From DASZHC01 sp035938215 (lineage in GTDB: Bacteria; Verrucomicrobiota; Verrucomicrobiia; Chthoniobacterales; JAFAMB01): 13,406 nt of DNA. Below are positions 13,163 through 13,406 of this stretch, piece after piece. Both the position numbers and the translations under genes were made by a program. The notes beneath the pieces are model-generated. The model made no database searches and had not been told where the DNA came from. It saw only the letters and a list, made by a program, of their open reading frames with translations. Within the stretch, counting starts at the first letter, position 1; each line of letters opens with the position of its first letter. The DNA lies in the NCBI GenBank assembly GCA_035938215.1, contig DASZHC010000023.1:1-13406 (forward strand), written 5' to 3'.

Positions 13163-13261
13163 TAGAATCCTTGAAACGCAAAACCACCCTAATGATTAGT
13201 GTGCGGATACAGAAAAAAAACTTGACTCATCGGCAACCGGTTTTGCTTTTCAAGGATTCTA
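13163..13261 (+). repeat. Repeat A, copy 3 (99 bp, 23-bp terminal inverted repeats, one mismatch)
   Basis: Arms 13163-13185 and 13239-13261 pair over 23 bp with one mismatch (C at 13177). The core reads gtgtgcggatacag, an 8-A tract, then cttgactcatcggcaacc. The promoter-like pair is TTGAAA at 13171-13176 and ATTAGT at 13195-13200 with 18-nt spacing. The element ends 45 nt before the next plus-strand start codon. Confidence 0.92.
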
Positions 13262-13306
13262 GTGGTTTGAAATTTGGAGCTTAATGCAGTTACCTCTAAT
13301 GCGACC

Positions 13307-13406
13307 ATGACGGATCCCATTCCATCGCTAGAACTTCGATTAACGCCCGATTGGCTAAAGGAGTCCGAGCCGGCAAATCGCTATGCAGACTACGAAGGTG
13401 ACGATT
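13307..13406 (+). CDS. 5' end of an unrecognised gene (cut by window edge)
   Basis: Thirty-three codons are open from ATG at 13307 to the right edge. The protein starts MTDPIPSLELRLTPDWLKES and continues with EPANRYADYEGDD: soluble, acidic, without a signal peptide or membrane helix. An earlier ATG at 13284 is in another frame and stops after eight codons, so 13307 is the best start. The sequence looks protein-like, but I cannot assign a family from so short a piece. It is the first gene after repeats B and A and is divergent from acpP. A weak GGAG lies about 25 nt upstream, too far to be convincing. Confidence 0.6.
   Translation, partial: MTDPIPSLELRLTPDWLKESEPANRYADYEGDD

Overview
The window looks like chromosomal DNA of a Gram-negative bacterium. 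The evidence is gmhA (LPS heptose precursor), an ArnT-like lipid-linked glycosyltransferase, a TonB/ExbB/ExbD energy module and a lipoprotein. The mix of def/exbBD, comB, a LysM protein coupled to accA, and a conserved unknown protein starting MYSEDDLQYAIENTR suggests Verrucomicrobiota (soil Spartobacteria/Chthoniobacterales type). That placement is inference from protein flavour; no rRNA is present. There is no transposase, integrase, tRNA, rRNA or CRISPR array.

Layout. Minus strand, right to left from 6826 to 1: pdxH; a decayed repeat; ogg; comB (ATGA overlap with ogg); tonB-like; exbB; exbD; def (each with a very small gap or an overlap); a 193-nt gap; then a GT-C glycosyltransferase that runs off the left edge. 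Plus strand 7047-7664: a secreted L,D-transpeptidase. Minus strand 7701-7997: a small lipoprotein, convergent with it. Plus strand 8241-9908: gmhA then a prepilin peptidase with an internal insertion. Minus strand 12839-10017: acpP, an unknown conserved gene, a LysM/degenerate YkuD membrane protein, and accA (ATGA overlap). Plus strand 13307 onward: the first 33 codons of an unrecognised gene.

Functional themes: envelope energisation (TonB-ExbBD), wall and LPS building (Ldt, LysM protein, gmhA, glycosyltransferase), fatty acid synthesis (acpP, accA), cofactor/DNA repair/translation housekeeping (pdxH, ogg, def) and type IV pilin/pseudopilin processing.

The main unexplained structure is a two-part intergenic repeat. 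Element B is about 85 bp with 11-bp terminal inverted repeats ending in agcgaggccgc. It is followed directly by element A, about 84-99 bp, closed by an 18-23-bp inverted repeat and containing a conserved core with a variable A-tract. Full B+A pairs lie at 8068-8236 and 13078-13261. A full A with a diverged half B lies at 6853-6998, a decayed A core at 6082-6120, and a half B at 11811-11870. Every copy points the same way as the gene just downstream of it. Three A copies carry a TTGAAA-N17/18-ATTA(A/G)T promoter-like pair. Two copies place a Shine-Dalgarno-like motif 9 nt before a start codon. This makes a portable promoter/leader hypothesis worth testing against a simple MITE/REP explanation.
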